DNA of 64,000 bases from Stenotrophomonas sp. 57 (GCF_030291075.1 NZ_CP127407.1:2354001-2418000); one strand, 5' to 3'; numbered from the stretch's first letter, positions 53,169-62,724 are shown. Notes: generated by a model not told the origin, from the sequence alone. Numbers and translations are program-made.

Positions 53169-54365
53169 TTACAGCGGACGACCGATGCCCGAGCAGGTGC
53201 TCGGATTGTTCACCGCACCGGCATTGCTGGCGGTGGCGAAGCGGGTACGGACCGCATCACGCCAGGTCTTGGTCAGCGGAATGAACTTGTGCGCGCGGAT
53301 TGCGTCGTCGTTCGGACCCTTCTCGACGCCGTTTGCATCGACGACACTGCCGTAGTGACGTGCCAGGAAGGCACGCACGTTGGCGCCCACAGTGCCATTC
53401 TTGTAGCACTGGCCGAACACGAAGTTGGTGTAACCGGCAATCGGATAGCCCGCGTTCGGGTTGCCGAACACCGGCACCCAGTTCGCCGGGTTCTCGGCGG
53501 CGGCACCGGTCGGCGGTGCAGCGGTTTCCAGCGTGGCCTGCACACTCACTTCATCCGGCGAGAAGCCCTTGACCTTGGCGATCTTGGTGGCATCGGTCAG
53601 GCTCGGGATCACGTCCGGACCGACATAGCCGACGCGGCCGTCAACGGCATAGACGGCGTTGTACAGCGCGGTGCCACCGGTGGCCGGGGCAGCGATGAAG
53701 TTCGACGGCACGCTGGTGAACAGGTTGGCGAAGGTCGACTGCACCGAGAATGCCGGCACGCCGTTGGTCAGCTTCAGGTTGGTACCCGACACGTCAGCCG
53801 GCTGGCAGGCGCTGGTCAGGAAGCGGGTCAGCAGTTCGCTGGTGCCGCTGCTTTCGCCGCGGTAGACGACCTGGATGGCGCCGGTACGGCCCAGGCCCGC
53901 CAGCTGGCTCCAGTTGTTGATCTTGCCGGAGAAGATGCCGCAGATCTGGGTGACCGACAGGTCAACCGCCGAACCGGCCTTGTTGAACGGAATGGTGACC
54001 GAGGTGGCGACCGACGGGATCTGCACCAGTGCGCCATAGCGGTTGGCGTCGCCGGACACGTTGTAGGTGCTGTTGTAGGTGCTCAGCTCGGTGCTGTTCA
54101 GCACCGAATCGCTACCGGCGAAGTGCACGGTGCCGGTGGTGGAGAACAGCGCCGAATTGTTTTCCAGGAAGGCCTTCTTGCCAGTGCCCGAACCGGTCAC
54201 GGCATAGCTGAAGTTGGCCGGCAGGATGCTGTCGGCCTGGCCCTTGTACAGGTCGGCCGGCAGCGAAGCGCCGCCGCCGGTGACGGCGGTCTGGGCCGAA
54301 GCGGCACCAGCAGTGGCCAGCAGCGCGGTAGCAACCAGCGCGGCCAGGGTCTTGTACTTGTTCAT
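53169..54365 (-). CDS. DING/PstS-family phosphate-binding protein
   Basis: This 398-residue secreted protein has a signal peptide ending ASA with a mature start QTAVTGGGASLPADLYK. Apart from the first residues this matches the DING proteins, whose mature start is D-I-N-G-G-G-A-T-L-P. Blocks VHFAGSDSVLNSTELSTY, LVQIPSVATSVTIPFNKAG, IFSGKINNW and VVYRGESSGTSELLTRFL are the phosphate-binding elements of PstS/DING folds. There is no ABC transporter nearby. P. aeruginosa LapA, exported by the Hxc type II system under phosphate starvation, is (as I recall) of this family. This protein is therefore a likely substrate of the Gsp system encoded next door. Confidence 0.85.
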   Translation of the reverse strand: MNKYKTLAALVATALLATAGAASAQTAVTGGGASLPADLYKGQADSILPANFSYAVTGSGTGKKAFLENNSALFSTTGTVHFAGSDSVLNSTELSTYNSTYNVSGDANRYGALVQIPSVATSVTIPFNKAGSAVDLSVTQICGIFSGKINNWSQLAGLGRTGAIQVVYRGESSGTSELLTRFLTSACQPADVSGTNLKLTNGVPAFSVQSTFANLFTSVPSNFIAAPATGGTALYNAVYAVDGRVGYVGPDVIPSLTDATKIAKVKGFSPDEVSVQATLETAAPPTGAAAENPANWVPVFGNPNAGYPIAGYTNFVFGQCYKNGTVGANVRAFLARHYGSVVDANGVEKGPNDDAIRAHKFIPLTKTWRDAVRTRFATASNAGAVNNPSTCSGIGRPL

Positions 54366-54615
54366 GATCTTCTCCTGAAGGGTTTACTGCGAAGGGAAAC
54401 GCCAAGGGAGGAACGGTCACTACACGCCTGCTGCCGCCGAGGGCCTCCCAGCCCACTCTGCGGCGACGTGTCCATGCTGGTCCGCACCGATGACAGGCCG
54501 CTTAAGAAACCTGTGGAAGATCGAAAAAAGGTGTGGAGGATTGTGTGGAGAATCGAAGTCGCCGACCGGGTAGAGTCGACTGTCAGTCGACCCTACCCGT
54601 GATGCGCGTTGCGCA
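54366..54615. other. Promoter region of the DING-protein gene
   Basis: This 250-bp gap lies between gspF and the DING gene, both leftward. It contains a SMAG-like palindrome at the gspF end and three TCCACA motifs (minus strand), two of them in 12-bp register. A single CTGTCAT Pho half-site is at 54490-54496 (minus strand) without a good partner at 11 bp. AGGAGA lies 7 nt before the DING ATG. Confidence 0.4.
54570..54596. repeat. GTAG palindrome, TCGAC variant
   Basis: GTAGAGTCGACTGTCAGTCGACCCTAC: a GTAG-flanked stem-loop with GTCGACT as the stem instead of CCGAGC. It lies 20 bp beyond the gspF stop and probably ends the gspGKLMDEF transcript. Confidence 0.7.
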
Positions 54616-55815
54616 TCACTGCACCAACTGGTTCATTTCCATGATCGGCATCAGCACGGCCAGCACGATCGTCAGCACCACGCCGCCCATCACCAGGATC
54701 ATGGTGGGTTCCAGCAGCGCGGTCAGCGCCATCGCGCGACGCTCGATCTCCCGCGAGATCGTCTGCGCGGCGCGATCCAGCAACAGCGCCAGCGAACCGG
54801 TCTTTTCGCCACTGGCCACCAGATGCACCAGAATCGGCGGATACACCTTCTGCACTTTCAATGCAGAGCCCAATGCAGCGCCTTCGCGTACGCGCGCGGA
54901 CACGTCATCGGCACAACGCGCCAGCAGCGCATTGCCCACGGTCTGCCGGGCAGCTTCCAACGCGCGCAGCAGCGGCACGCCGGCATCCAGCAGGATCGCC
55001 AGCGTCGAGGCGAAGCGCGCACTGTCCACGCCCAGCACGAAACGCCCGACCATCGGCACCCGCAGCAGCATGGCGTCCCAGCGCAGGCGCAGCTCGGGCT
55101 TGCGCAGGGCCAACCGCCAGGCCACCACCAGCGCAGCGATGCCCAGCCCCACCCACACGCCCCAGCTGCGCACGAAGGCGCTGGCCGCCAGCATCACCTG
55201 GGTCAGCATCGGCAGCGTCTGCCGCGCCTGTACGAACGCTGTCACCACCTGTGGCACCACGTAGCTGAGCAGGAAGATCACGATCGCCACCGACACCAGG
55301 CTGATCGCCGCAGGGTATATGAAGGCGGTCAGCACCTTGGCCTGCAGCGCATTGCGTTCTTCGATGTAGTCGGCCAAACGCTCCATCACCCGTGCCAGGT
55401 CGCCTGAGTCTTCACCCGCACCCACCAGTGCCCGATAGATCGGTGGGAAATCGCGCGGCCGTGCGGCCAGGGCCACGGTCAGGCGCTGGCCGGCACGCAC
55501 GTCGGCGCGTACCGCGGTGAGTGCCTGGGCAACATGCGGGCGCTCGGCCTGCTCGATCACCGCACTCAATGCGCCTTCCAACGGCAGGCTGGCGGCCAGC
55601 AGGCTGGCCAGCTGGCGGGTGGCCCAGGCCAGCTCGCTGGCGGACAGCCGACGAGCGCCCCAGCCACTGCCGGCACTGCGAGCCGCACTCACCTGCACAG
55701 GGGTCAGCCCGCGCCCACGCAGCAGCTGGCGCGCACCGCGCGGGCTGTCGGCATCCAACTGGCCCTTCTCGATGCGGCCCTGCGCGTTGGCAGCCTGGTA
55801 GTCGAACAATGCCAC
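54616..55815 (-). CDS. gspF: Type II secretion inner-membrane platform GspF
   Basis: This 399-residue polytopic protein has two homologous cytoplasmic domains (about 65-165 and 270-370, VGAGEDSGDLARVMERLADY and VASGEKTGSLALLLDRAA), each followed by membrane helices near 165-190, 220-240 and 375-395. GspF couples the GspE ATPase to pseudopilus growth. It starts 7 bp after the gspE stop. Last gene of the gspGKLMDEF block. Confidence 0.93.
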   Translation of the reverse strand: MALFDYQAANAQGRIEKGQLDADSPRGARQLLRGRGLTPVQVSAARSAGSGWGARRLSASELAWATRQLASLLAASLPLEGALSAVIEQAERPHVAQALTAVRADVRAGQRLTVALAARPRDFPPIYRALVGAGEDSGDLARVMERLADYIEERNALQAKVLTAFIYPAAISLVSVAIVIFLLSYVVPQVVTAFVQARQTLPMLTQVMLAASAFVRSWGVWVGLGIAALVVAWRLALRKPELRLRWDAMLLRVPMVGRFVLGVDSARFASTLAILLDAGVPLLRALEAARQTVGNALLARCADDVSARVREGAALGSALKVQKVYPPILVHLVASGEKTGSLALLLDRAAQTISREIERRAMALTALLEPTMILVMGGVVLTIVLAVLMPIMEMNQLVQ

Positions 55816-55822
55816 GCGGGCC

Positions 55823-57256
55823 TCAATCGTCGCCGGTGACGCGCAGGATCTCTTCCAGCGTAGTCACTCCGCTGTCGACCCAGCGCTGGCCGTCCTGCCG
55901 CAAGGTCCGCATGCCGGCACGCCGGGCCGCCTCGCGCAGCGCAGGCTCGCCCTGCCCTTCATGGATCAACGCGCGCACGCGGTCGTCGACTACGAACAGT
56001 TCATGGATGCCGGTTCGCCCCCGATAGCCGCTGTTGGCGCAGGCCGCGCAACCGACCGCGCGCCACACGGTTCGGCCCTCGCCATCCATCTCGGCGCGCC
56101 GACACTGCGTGCACAGCCGCCGCACCAGCCGCTGCGCCAGCACGCCGCGCAACGAAGAGGCCAGCAGGAACGGCTCCACCCCCATATCGGCCAGACGGGT
56201 TACCGCCGAGATCGCATCGTTGGTATGCAGCGAAGCGAGCACGCCATGGCCGGTCAGCGACGACTGCACGGCGATCTGCGCGGTTTCCAGATCTCGGATC
56301 TCGCCGATCATGATGGTGTCCGGATCCTGGCGCAGGATCGCCCGCAACGCGGTGCCGAAGCTCATGCCGATGCGCGCGTTGACCTGGATCTGGCCGATGC
56401 CAGCGAAGTCATACTCCACCGGGTCTTCCACGGTGAGGATGTTGCTGGTGCTGCTGTCGAGCTGACCCAGTGCCGCATACAGCGACGTGGTCTTGCCGCT
56501 GCCGGTCGGCCCGGTGACCAGCACGATGCCATGCGGCTGCCGGATCAATCCGGTGAACGTCGCCAGGGTGTCATCGGCCATGCCGAGGCGCTGCAGCTGC
56601 AGCCGGCCGGCATCCTTTTCCAGCAGGCGCAGCACAGCACGCTCACCGTGCCCCGTCGGCACCGTGGAAACACGGATATCCAACGGACGCCCGCCCACGC
56701 GTATCGCAATGCGCCCGTCCTGCGGCAGGCGCTTCTCGGCAATATCCAGGTGGGCCATGATCTTGATACGCGACACCAGCGCTGCGTGCAGCGCGCGGCG
56801 TGGCTGCACCATGTCGCGCAAGGTGCCGTCCACGCGGTAGCGCACCACCGAATGGGTCTCGAACGGCTCGATGTGCAGATCGCTGGCGCCATCGCGTGCG
56901 GCCTGGGCGAGCAGCGCGTTGATCATGCGGATCACCGGCGCATCGTCCTGCGCATCCAGCAGATCGGTGACCTCCGGCATGTCCTGCATCAGCCGGTCCA
57001 GATCGACTTCGCTTTCGGCGGCACCGACCACGGCAGCGGCATCGCCGCCGTCACGATACTGTTCACCCAACCGCTGCTGCCAGGTCGCGGCGTCCAGCGC
57101 CTGGAAGGGCAGCGGGCCATGCCGGCGGCGCAGTTCGGCCACGGCCCACGCCGCGGTGTCGGCGGTGCCCAGCAACACGGGCTCGCCGCCCGCGTCGCAC
57201 AGCATCACGCCATGGCTGCGCACCCAGGCGTACGGCAGCGGCGCCGCGGCGCTCAC
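55823..57256 (-). CDS. gspE: Type II secretion ATPase GspE
   Basis: This 477-residue hexameric ATPase powers pseudopilus assembly. It has Walker A GPTGSGKTT (249-257), an Asp-box region TVEDPVEYDF, Walker B DTIMIGEIRD (about 313-322) and a His box GHGVLASLHTNDA. A four-Cys zinc motif, CTQCRR with CAAC, lies about 27 residues apart near the C-terminus. The N-terminal GspL-binding domain (1-100) is short. It starts with a GTG overlapping the gspD stop (GTGA). Confidence 0.93.
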   Translation of the reverse strand: MSAAAPLPYAWVRSHGVMLCDAGGEPVLLGTADTAAWAVAELRRRHGPLPFQALDAATWQQRLGEQYRDGGDAAAVVGAAESEVDLDRLMQDMPEVTDLLDAQDDAPVIRMINALLAQAARDGASDLHIEPFETHSVVRYRVDGTLRDMVQPRRALHAALVSRIKIMAHLDIAEKRLPQDGRIAIRVGGRPLDIRVSTVPTGHGERAVLRLLEKDAGRLQLQRLGMADDTLATFTGLIRQPHGIVLVTGPTGSGKTTSLYAALGQLDSSTSNILTVEDPVEYDFAGIGQIQVNARIGMSFGTALRAILRQDPDTIMIGEIRDLETAQIAVQSSLTGHGVLASLHTNDAISAVTRLADMGVEPFLLASSLRGVLAQRLVRRLCTQCRRAEMDGEGRTVWRAVGCAACANSGYRGRTGIHELFVVDDRVRALIHEGQGEPALREAARRAGMRTLRQDGQRWVDSGVTTLEEILRVTGDD

Positions 57257-59634
57257 GGCCCGATCACCAGTTCCGGCGTGTAACCCAGCCCGCGCAGCTG
57301 CTGCAGTGCCGGGTCCAACGTCGCCGGATCGCGCGGCAGTCGCACGCGAAGGCGCTGCCCGCTCCCGCCCGGTGTCGCCTCGGCATAGGCCTGCAGGCCC
57401 AGAGCCCGCACCTGCGCCACGCCCTGGCTGGCACGTGCCGGGTCCAGCCCCTGCGCGAACTGCACCAGCTGCGCATCGCCCTCACCGGCCGGATACAACG
57501 CGGCCAGGCTGGTGTTCTGCAGCGGCTGGCCCTGCCCGTCGCGCGCATTGCCCTGGCCGAGTACAGACAGGTCCCGCGGCGGCAGCTGCGGTGCGGACAG
57601 CGCCGGCAATGCCCAGCTCTGTACCGGCTGCGCGCCGGCCTGCGCGTTGCGCATGTAGTCGTAGCGGTCGCGGGTCAGGCGCTGGCCGGCGGCGGGGTCA
57701 CGCACTACGTGCGGGCGCAGGAACACCATCAGGTTGGTCTTGGAGCGCTTGCGCGTATCACTGCGGAACAGCGCCCCCAGCACCGGGAGCTTGCCCAACC
57801 CCGGCACCGCATCACGACCGTGGCTGACGTTGTCCTCCAGCAGGCCACCCAGGACCATGATCTGGCCATCATCCAGCAGCACGCTTGTGTCCAGTGCGCG
57901 CTTGTTGGTGATGATGCCTGCGGCACTGTTGGCGCTCTGCGCTTCGATGCTGCTGACCTCCTGGTAGATGTCCAGCTTCACCGTGCCACCTTCGGAAATC
58001 TGCGGTCGCACTCTGAGCTTCAGGCCCACGTCCTCGCGCACGATGGTCTGGAACGGGTTGTTGCTGCCGCCACCGCCGTCGGTTACGTAGCGGCCGCTGA
58101 CGAACGGCACGGTCTGGCCGACCATGATGCTGGCCGCCTCGTTGTCCAGCGTCATCAGGTTCGGCGTGGACAGGATGTTGGCGCCGCCCTTGCTCTGCAG
58201 CGCGTTGGCCAGCGCTTTCATGTTGAGGATCTGGCCGACACCGGGCAGGTTGATGGTGCCGTCGATTACGCCGATCTTCAGGCCATCCTTGGGCAGCACG
58301 TCCAGCGTGGTGCGCGCGGTGGTGTTCAGCCCGCTGCCGCCGGTGGCACCACCGAAGTGGGTGCCGCCAAAGGTGCGGCCATTGCCCAGCATCCACTGCA
58401 CGCCCAGCTCGGCCGCATCGGTCTGGTTGACCTCTACGATCAGGCTCTCGACCAGCACCTGTGCCCGGCGCTGGTCGAGCTGGTCGATCACCCGCCGCAG
58501 GTTGCGGTACACCGGCTCCGGCGCCGAGATCAGCAGCGTGTTGGTGGCCACGTCCGCCTGCACCGAGATGCCGTTCTGGCTGAAGCCGGTGCTTCCCGCA
58601 TCGATCGGGTCACGACGGCCCGGGTCCAGGCGCTGCGATTCCAGCGCATTGCCTCCGGTCTTGGCCTGCTGTGGCTGCGAAGGCTGCGCGGGCGTGGAAC
58701 GATTGGCGTCACCCGGCAGTGGTGTGATGCCTTCATTGCTGCCCATTGCCGGTGCATCGCTCTGCCCGGCCACCACGCCCCGCAGCACACCGGCCAGCTG
58801 GTTGGCCTGGGCATTGCGCAGGTAGACCACATGCAGGTTGCCGGACTCGTCCTGGGCACGGTCCAGCTTCTCCACCAGCTGCCGCGCCAGGCGGGTGCGG
58901 CCGGGACTGCTCGAACGCAGCAGCACGCTGTTGCTGCGCGGGTCGGCCATCACTACCACCTTCTGGCTGGGCTCGGCGCCCTGCGCATCCAGCAGTGGCG
59001 CCACCATCGCCGCGACGTCAACGGCAATGCCCTGCTGCAGCTTCACCACATCGGTGTCCATGCCAGCCGGTGTATCGGCGCTGGCGATCACCCGCGCGAT
59101 GCGCTCCAGGTTGTCGGCGTAGTCGGTGATCACCAGGGTGTTGTTGCCTGGATTGGCAGTGATCGGATTGTCCGGGCTGATCATCGGCCGCAGCAGCGCT
59201 ACCAGTGCGGCCGCATTCTCGTAGCGCAGCGCGAAAGTGCGCGTGGCGACCTCGCCCCCTGCACCACCGCTACCGACCCGGCCACCGAGCAGCTTGGCAT
59301 CGGCCTGCGGCACCACCCGGCTGACGCCTCCGTTCTCGACCACCGCGAAGCCACGCATGCGCAGTGCGCCCAGCAGCAACTGGTAGGCCTGGGTACGGCT
59401 GACCGGGCCGTCGGAAACCACTGTCATCTTGCCGGTCACCCGTGGGTCGACCAGGAACTGGCGTCCGGTGAAGCGTGCCGCCATGCGCAACACGCCACCG
59501 ATATCGGTATCCACCAGGTTCAACTGCACCGGCTCATCGCGGGCGTCCTGCGCCAGCACCGGCGCCGGTGCGTGGGCCATGCACACGATCAGGGCCAGTG
59601 CGGTACTGCAGGCAAGGCTGCGCATCACCCTCAT
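57253..59634 (-). CDS. gspD: Type II secretion secretin GspD
   Basis: This 793-residue outer-membrane channel has a signal peptide (about 1-29, ending VLAQ), an N0 domain (about 35-105, VQLNLVDTDIGGVLRMAAR) and N1-N3 repeats (about 115-400). The secretin core (about 440-680) includes VPFVSGRYVTD and GGLLEDNVSHGRDAVPGLGKLP. An S-like Ala/Gln-rich tail (680-793) carries a SPOR-like ending. It overlaps gspM (ATGA) and gspE (GTGA). The Asn/Gly insert in N3 (about 330-380) is longer than usual. Confidence 0.93.
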   Translation of the reverse strand: MRVMRSLACSTALALIVCMAHAPAPVLAQDARDEPVQLNLVDTDIGGVLRMAARFTGRQFLVDPRVTGKMTVVSDGPVSRTQAYQLLLGALRMRGFAVVENGGVSRVVPQADAKLLGGRVGSGGAGGEVATRTFALRYENAAALVALLRPMISPDNPITANPGNNTLVITDYADNLERIARVIASADTPAGMDTDVVKLQQGIAVDVAAMVAPLLDAQGAEPSQKVVVMADPRSNSVLLRSSSPGRTRLARQLVEKLDRAQDESGNLHVVYLRNAQANQLAGVLRGVVAGQSDAPAMGSNEGITPLPGDANRSTPAQPSQPQQAKTGGNALESQRLDPGRRDPIDAGSTGFSQNGISVQADVATNTLLISAPEPVYRNLRRVIDQLDQRRAQVLVESLIVEVNQTDAAELGVQWMLGNGRTFGGTHFGGATGGSGLNTTARTTLDVLPKDGLKIGVIDGTINLPGVGQILNMKALANALQSKGGANILSTPNLMTLDNEAASIMVGQTVPFVSGRYVTDGGGGSNNPFQTIVREDVGLKLRVRPQISEGGTVKLDIYQEVSSIEAQSANSAAGIITNKRALDTSVLLDDGQIMVLGGLLEDNVSHGRDAVPGLGKLPVLGALFRSDTRKRSKTNLMVFLRPHVVRDPAAGQRLTRDRYDYMRNAQAGAQPVQSWALPALSAPQLPPRDLSVLGQGNARDGQGQPLQNTSLAALYPAGEGDAQLVQFAQGLDPARASQGVAQVRALGLQAYAEATPGGSGQRLRVRLPRDPATLDPALQQLRGLGYTPELVIGP

Positions 59635-60158
59635 GGATGCGCACCCACGTTGAGCGCCATCACGATGTTTCCGGAAATCCGTGCAGCCGGCATGTTCGCA
59701 TCCCCTGTGCGTGTCAGTTGCAGCTGCTGCAGTTCGATGGCCGGATCGGCCAGCACGGGCAGCAGCCAGTTCCACAGCGCGTCAGCGGGCACCGCCTGAA
59801 CCTGCAGGTGCCAACGCCCGTCGCGCGCTTCGATATGCAGTCCGTCGGCGAGTCCGGCCGACCTGATTCCGTCACGCAACCTGGCCATCGTCGGGCGCTG
59901 CCCCTGCGCCTGCTGCTGGCGCTCGCGTGCCTGCAGCAGTGGCGCCAGGACACGCGCCTGCGCCTGCAGCCGCGGCAGCTCGGCCTGCCAGTGCGTGCGC
60001 TGCTTCAGCAGCGGCTCCAGCCACAACATCCAAAGACCCGCCGCCAGCAGCGCCACCACCATCACCCACAGCATCAGCCGGTCGCGCGGTGGCAGGCGTT
60101 GCCAGCGCTGCTGCACGCCCGTCATTCCCGCGACCAGCCGCAGGGTCCGGGTCGTCAC
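59631..60158 (-). CDS. gspM: Type II secretion platform protein GspM
   Basis: This 175-residue protein has a short cytoplasmic start with the block RLPPRDRLMLWV, one membrane helix (about 29-48) and a coiled periplasmic segment (50-85). A small ferredoxin-like domain (100-170, GRWHLQVQAVPADALWNWL) follows. It dimerises with GspL. The start is taken as the GTG at 60158 because it forms a GTGA junction with gspL; the ATG at 60125 is an alternative. Confidence 0.85.
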   Translation of the reverse strand: MTTRTLRLVAGMTGVQQRWQRLPPRDRLMLWVMVVALLAAGLWMLWLEPLLKQRTHWQAELPRLQAQARVLAPLLQARERQQQAQGQRPTMARLRDGIRSAGLADGLHIEARDGRWHLQVQAVPADALWNWLLPVLADPAIELQQLQLTRTGDANMPAARISGNIVMALNVGAHP

Positions 60159-61318
60159 TGTCCAGCTCCGCTCACCCGCAGGCGTCCGCCGGCTTCGCGC
60201 GCCAACTGCAGTCCCTGCGCCTGGACCGCTTGCTGCCAATGCTCAAGCCGCTGCGGATCGTCGGCCAATGCCTGGGCGTCGGCATCCAGCTCCATGTCCA
60301 GCTGCCCGGGCTGGTAATGCAGGCTGCGCACCTGTCCCGCCAGCGCGGGAACCGCCTGCAGCATGCCGGCTACCTGACGCTGCAGCGGCGGCAACGGCGG
60401 CGCCGGCAGTGGCACGGCCAGTGCTCGCCTTGCCTGCAGCACCGGGTCCACCACGTCGGTGATCTCCGGGAAGCGTGCGCTGAACTGGCGTGCCATGTCC
60501 TGTTGCAAGGCCTCGCCCTCACTTCGCCACCGCAAGACCTGCAATTGCAGACCGAGCGCGGCCAGCAACATCGCCGCCAATGCCAGCCCGATCGCAAGCC
60601 GCGGCGCTTTCTGGCCCACCCTGGGCAGCGGCAATGACCAGCCTGGCAAGGGGCCAGAGGCCTGCCGTTCATGGGGGATGGCCGTGGCGGGCAGACGTTC
60701 CGGCCATGTCGGCGGTACACCATCGATCCACTGCACGGCCTGCATGCCGGCCTGTTGCAGGCGCACGGCCAGCGCCTGCATCACCGCACAGGCATCACGT
60801 CCGCCATACCATTGAACGAAACCCCGATCGCGCCCGCTGCGTACCAGCAGGTGCTCGCCGCTGACCTGCAGCGTGGCATGGCCGTCCTGCCAGGGCAGCA
60901 GCAGCGGCGTCGGATACAGCGCCTGCAACCGCAGTGCACACGAAGCCAGCAGCTGCTGGGCCTGCAGGATCGCCTGCTGGCCCAGCCAGGCCACAGGAAC
61001 CGTGCCGTCCGCCGCCTGCGCACCGTGGGCCAGCACCACCTCCTGCAGGTCATCCAGAAGCATCGCCTCCACCTCACCCTGCAGCGCCGACTGCAGGCGG
61101 CGCCCGGACAACGGTGGCAGCTGCAGTTCCAGCATGATCAGGTCATTCGGATCGAGGCAGGCATGCACCACGGCCTGCGGATGCCGCAGGCCCAGCGCCG
61201 CCAGCGTGTCGCGCCCGTGCGCCAGCACCTCGCCCTTGTGCAGCTGCGCCCAGTCCACCGCGCTTTCACCGCGCAGACGCTCAAGCGCCGGCAGGCGCAC
61301 CCGAAGCTGCACGGTCAT
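60155..61318 (-). CDS. gspL: Type II secretion platform protein GspL
   Basis: This 387-residue protein has a cytoplasmic actin-like domain (about 1-230, LPPLSGRRLQSALQGEVEAM) that anchors GspE, one membrane helix (about 243-264) and a periplasmic ferredoxin-like domain (about 310-385, PGQLDMELDADAQALADD). It overlaps gspK by 4 bp and gspM by 4 bp. The length is typical of GspL. Confidence 0.9.
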   Translation of the reverse strand: MTVQLRVRLPALERLRGESAVDWAQLHKGEVLAHGRDTLAALGLRHPQAVVHACLDPNDLIMLELQLPPLSGRRLQSALQGEVEAMLLDDLQEVVLAHGAQAADGTVPVAWLGQQAILQAQQLLASCALRLQALYPTPLLLPWQDGHATLQVSGEHLLVRSGRDRGFVQWYGGRDACAVMQALAVRLQQAGMQAVQWIDGVPPTWPERLPATAIPHERQASGPLPGWSLPLPRVGQKAPRLAIGLALAAMLLAALGLQLQVLRWRSEGEALQQDMARQFSARFPEITDVVDPVLQARRALAVPLPAPPLPPLQRQVAGMLQAVPALAGQVRSLHYQPGQLDMELDADAQALADDPQRLEHWQQAVQAQGLQLAREAGGRLRVSGAGQ

Positions 61319-62220
61319 GCGCCGATCCTCGTCCACACGCGTTGCACACGCACGCCATCGTCGCGGTACTCGCGCCAGAGCAGCGCGCGAAAATCAACCG
61401 CGCTGCCGTCAGCCTGCACCTGGCCGACGGCCAGGAACCACTCGCTATGGATACCCAGGGGAAGCACGGCCATCTGTTCGTTGCTCAGTTGGAGTCGGTT
61501 GGCGATGTCGCCGCGATTGAGCAGCCAATGACCAGCGTCGCGCTCACCGAGCAGCGCCTGCAGCCGTGCCGGATCGACCGCAGGCGTCACCGCCTGCAGA
61601 ACGCGCAGGTCGCTGGTGTTGGCGTTGACCAGGGTCTGCGCCGGCAGCACCACGGTGCGACGCGCCAGCGCCTGCAACGCCAATGGATCGGCACCCGGCA
61701 GCGCCTGTTCGATCAGTGATTCACGCGGCAGCGGCGCCTGCGCCGGGATGTCGCCATCGCGCAGGCGTGCCTGGATATGGTCCGCCGCCGAGGCACAGGC
61801 ACCCTGTCCCATCCCCTGCCCGGCGCACAACGCGATGAACGCGCGCCGCGCCTCAGGGTCCGGCTGGCCATGGGCCAGCAGATTGCGCAGGTTGAACATC
61901 GACTGGGCATCGACCAGTTGCAGCTGCACCGGCAGCGGTGCCTGAAGCTGCAAGGGACGCGCCCAGCGGCCGCTGCGCACCGTGGTCAGCTGTTCCTTTA
62001 CATCCTCACGCAGCTGCTGGGCCGCACGCTCCAGCGTTGCGTCCACCGCCATGCGCACCTGCGCGCGCAGCTGGTCGCCCCGCAGCGCGCGCAGCTGGGC
62101 CGACTGCCGGGTCAGCAGTGCCGTGGCAATCACCGCCACCAGCGCCACCACCAGCAGGGCGACGATCACCGCCATGCCACGTTGACGGACACTTGAAACA
62201 GAAGGCATCCGGGCTGACAT
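61315..62220 (-). CDS. gspK: Type II secretion minor pseudopilin GspK
   Basis: This 301-residue protein is the largest minor pseudopilin. The prepilin-like motif RQRG-MAVIVALLVVALVAVI lacks Glu at +5, as is normal for GspK. The alpha-helical insertion domain (about 110-215) contains two Cys (LCAGQGMGQGAC), and SMFNLRNLLA is a family block. It caps the GspI-GspJ tip, although those genes are in the separate gspHIJ block. It starts 9 bp after gspG. Confidence 0.92.
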   Translation of the reverse strand: MSARMPSVSSVRQRGMAVIVALLVVALVAVIATALLTRQSAQLRALRGDQLRAQVRMAVDATLERAAQQLREDVKEQLTTVRSGRWARPLQLQAPLPVQLQLVDAQSMFNLRNLLAHGQPDPEARRAFIALCAGQGMGQGACASAADHIQARLRDGDIPAQAPLPRESLIEQALPGADPLALQALARRTVVLPAQTLVNANTSDLRVLQAVTPAVDPARLQALLGERDAGHWLLNRGDIANRLQLSNEQMAVLPLGIHSEWFLAVGQVQADGSAVDFRALLWREYRDDGVRVQRVWTRIGA

Positions 62221-62229
62221 CGGCCTGCC

Positions 62230-62667
62230 TCACAGCTGCCAGGAGCCGATGTCCGCGTTCCCGGCGTCGCCCCCGGGCTTGCTGTCCGCACCCAGCGAGA
62301 ACACATCGATGTCGCCGTGGGTGCCGGGAATCTGGTACTGGTAAGGATGGCCCCACGGATCATTCGGGAGGCGGTCCAGATAGGGCGTGACCGGCATCGC
62401 ACCACTGCCCTGCGGGGGCTTCACCAGTGCCTGCAGCCCTTGCTCGGCGCTGGGATAGCGCCCATTGTCGAGCTTGAACAACTTCAACGCCTGCATCAGC
62501 GCCGCGATGTCCTGTCGCGCCGCGACCACGCGTGCCTGGTCGGGGCGATCCATCAACCGTGGCACGATCAACGCGGCGAGGATGCCGATGATCACTACCA
62601 CCACCATGATCTCGATCAGGCTGAAGCCCTGCTGCCGAGCCCTGCAACCGCGAACCTGCCTTGCCAT
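62230..62667 (-). CDS. gspG: Type II secretion major pseudopilin GspG
   Basis: This 145-residue protein has a prepilin signal ending RQQG followed by FSLIEIMVVVVIIGILAAL. The C-terminal domain has the calcium-loop region DPWGHPYQYQIPG and ends GGDAGNADIGSWQL, a textbook GspG. It polymerises into the pseudopilus. It is the first gene of the gspGKLMDEF operon, with a 57-bp gap upstream that holds CTGACAC and CTGACCA motifs 15 bp apart (not a proper PHO box). Confidence 0.94.
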   Translation of the reverse strand: MARQVRGCRARQQGFSLIEIMVVVVIIGILAALIVPRLMDRPDQARVVAARQDIAALMQALKLFKLDNGRYPSAEQGLQALVKPPQGSGAMPVTPYLDRLPNDPWGHPYQYQIPGTHGDIDVFSLGADSKPGGDAGNADIGSWQL

Positions 62668-62724
62668 TGTTCCGCCCTCGTCATCCTGGGAGAGACCGCT
62701 GCGCCATGGTCAGCGGTGCATGTG

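Noticed and set aside
54490..54496. PHO box upstream of the DING gene
   Set aside because: Only one CTGTCAT half-site (minus strand); the position 11 bp away does not match. Left as a note in the gap entry.
62668..62724. PHO box upstream of gspG
   Set aside because: CTGACAC and CTGACCA are present but 15 bp apart, not the 11 bp PhoB needs.
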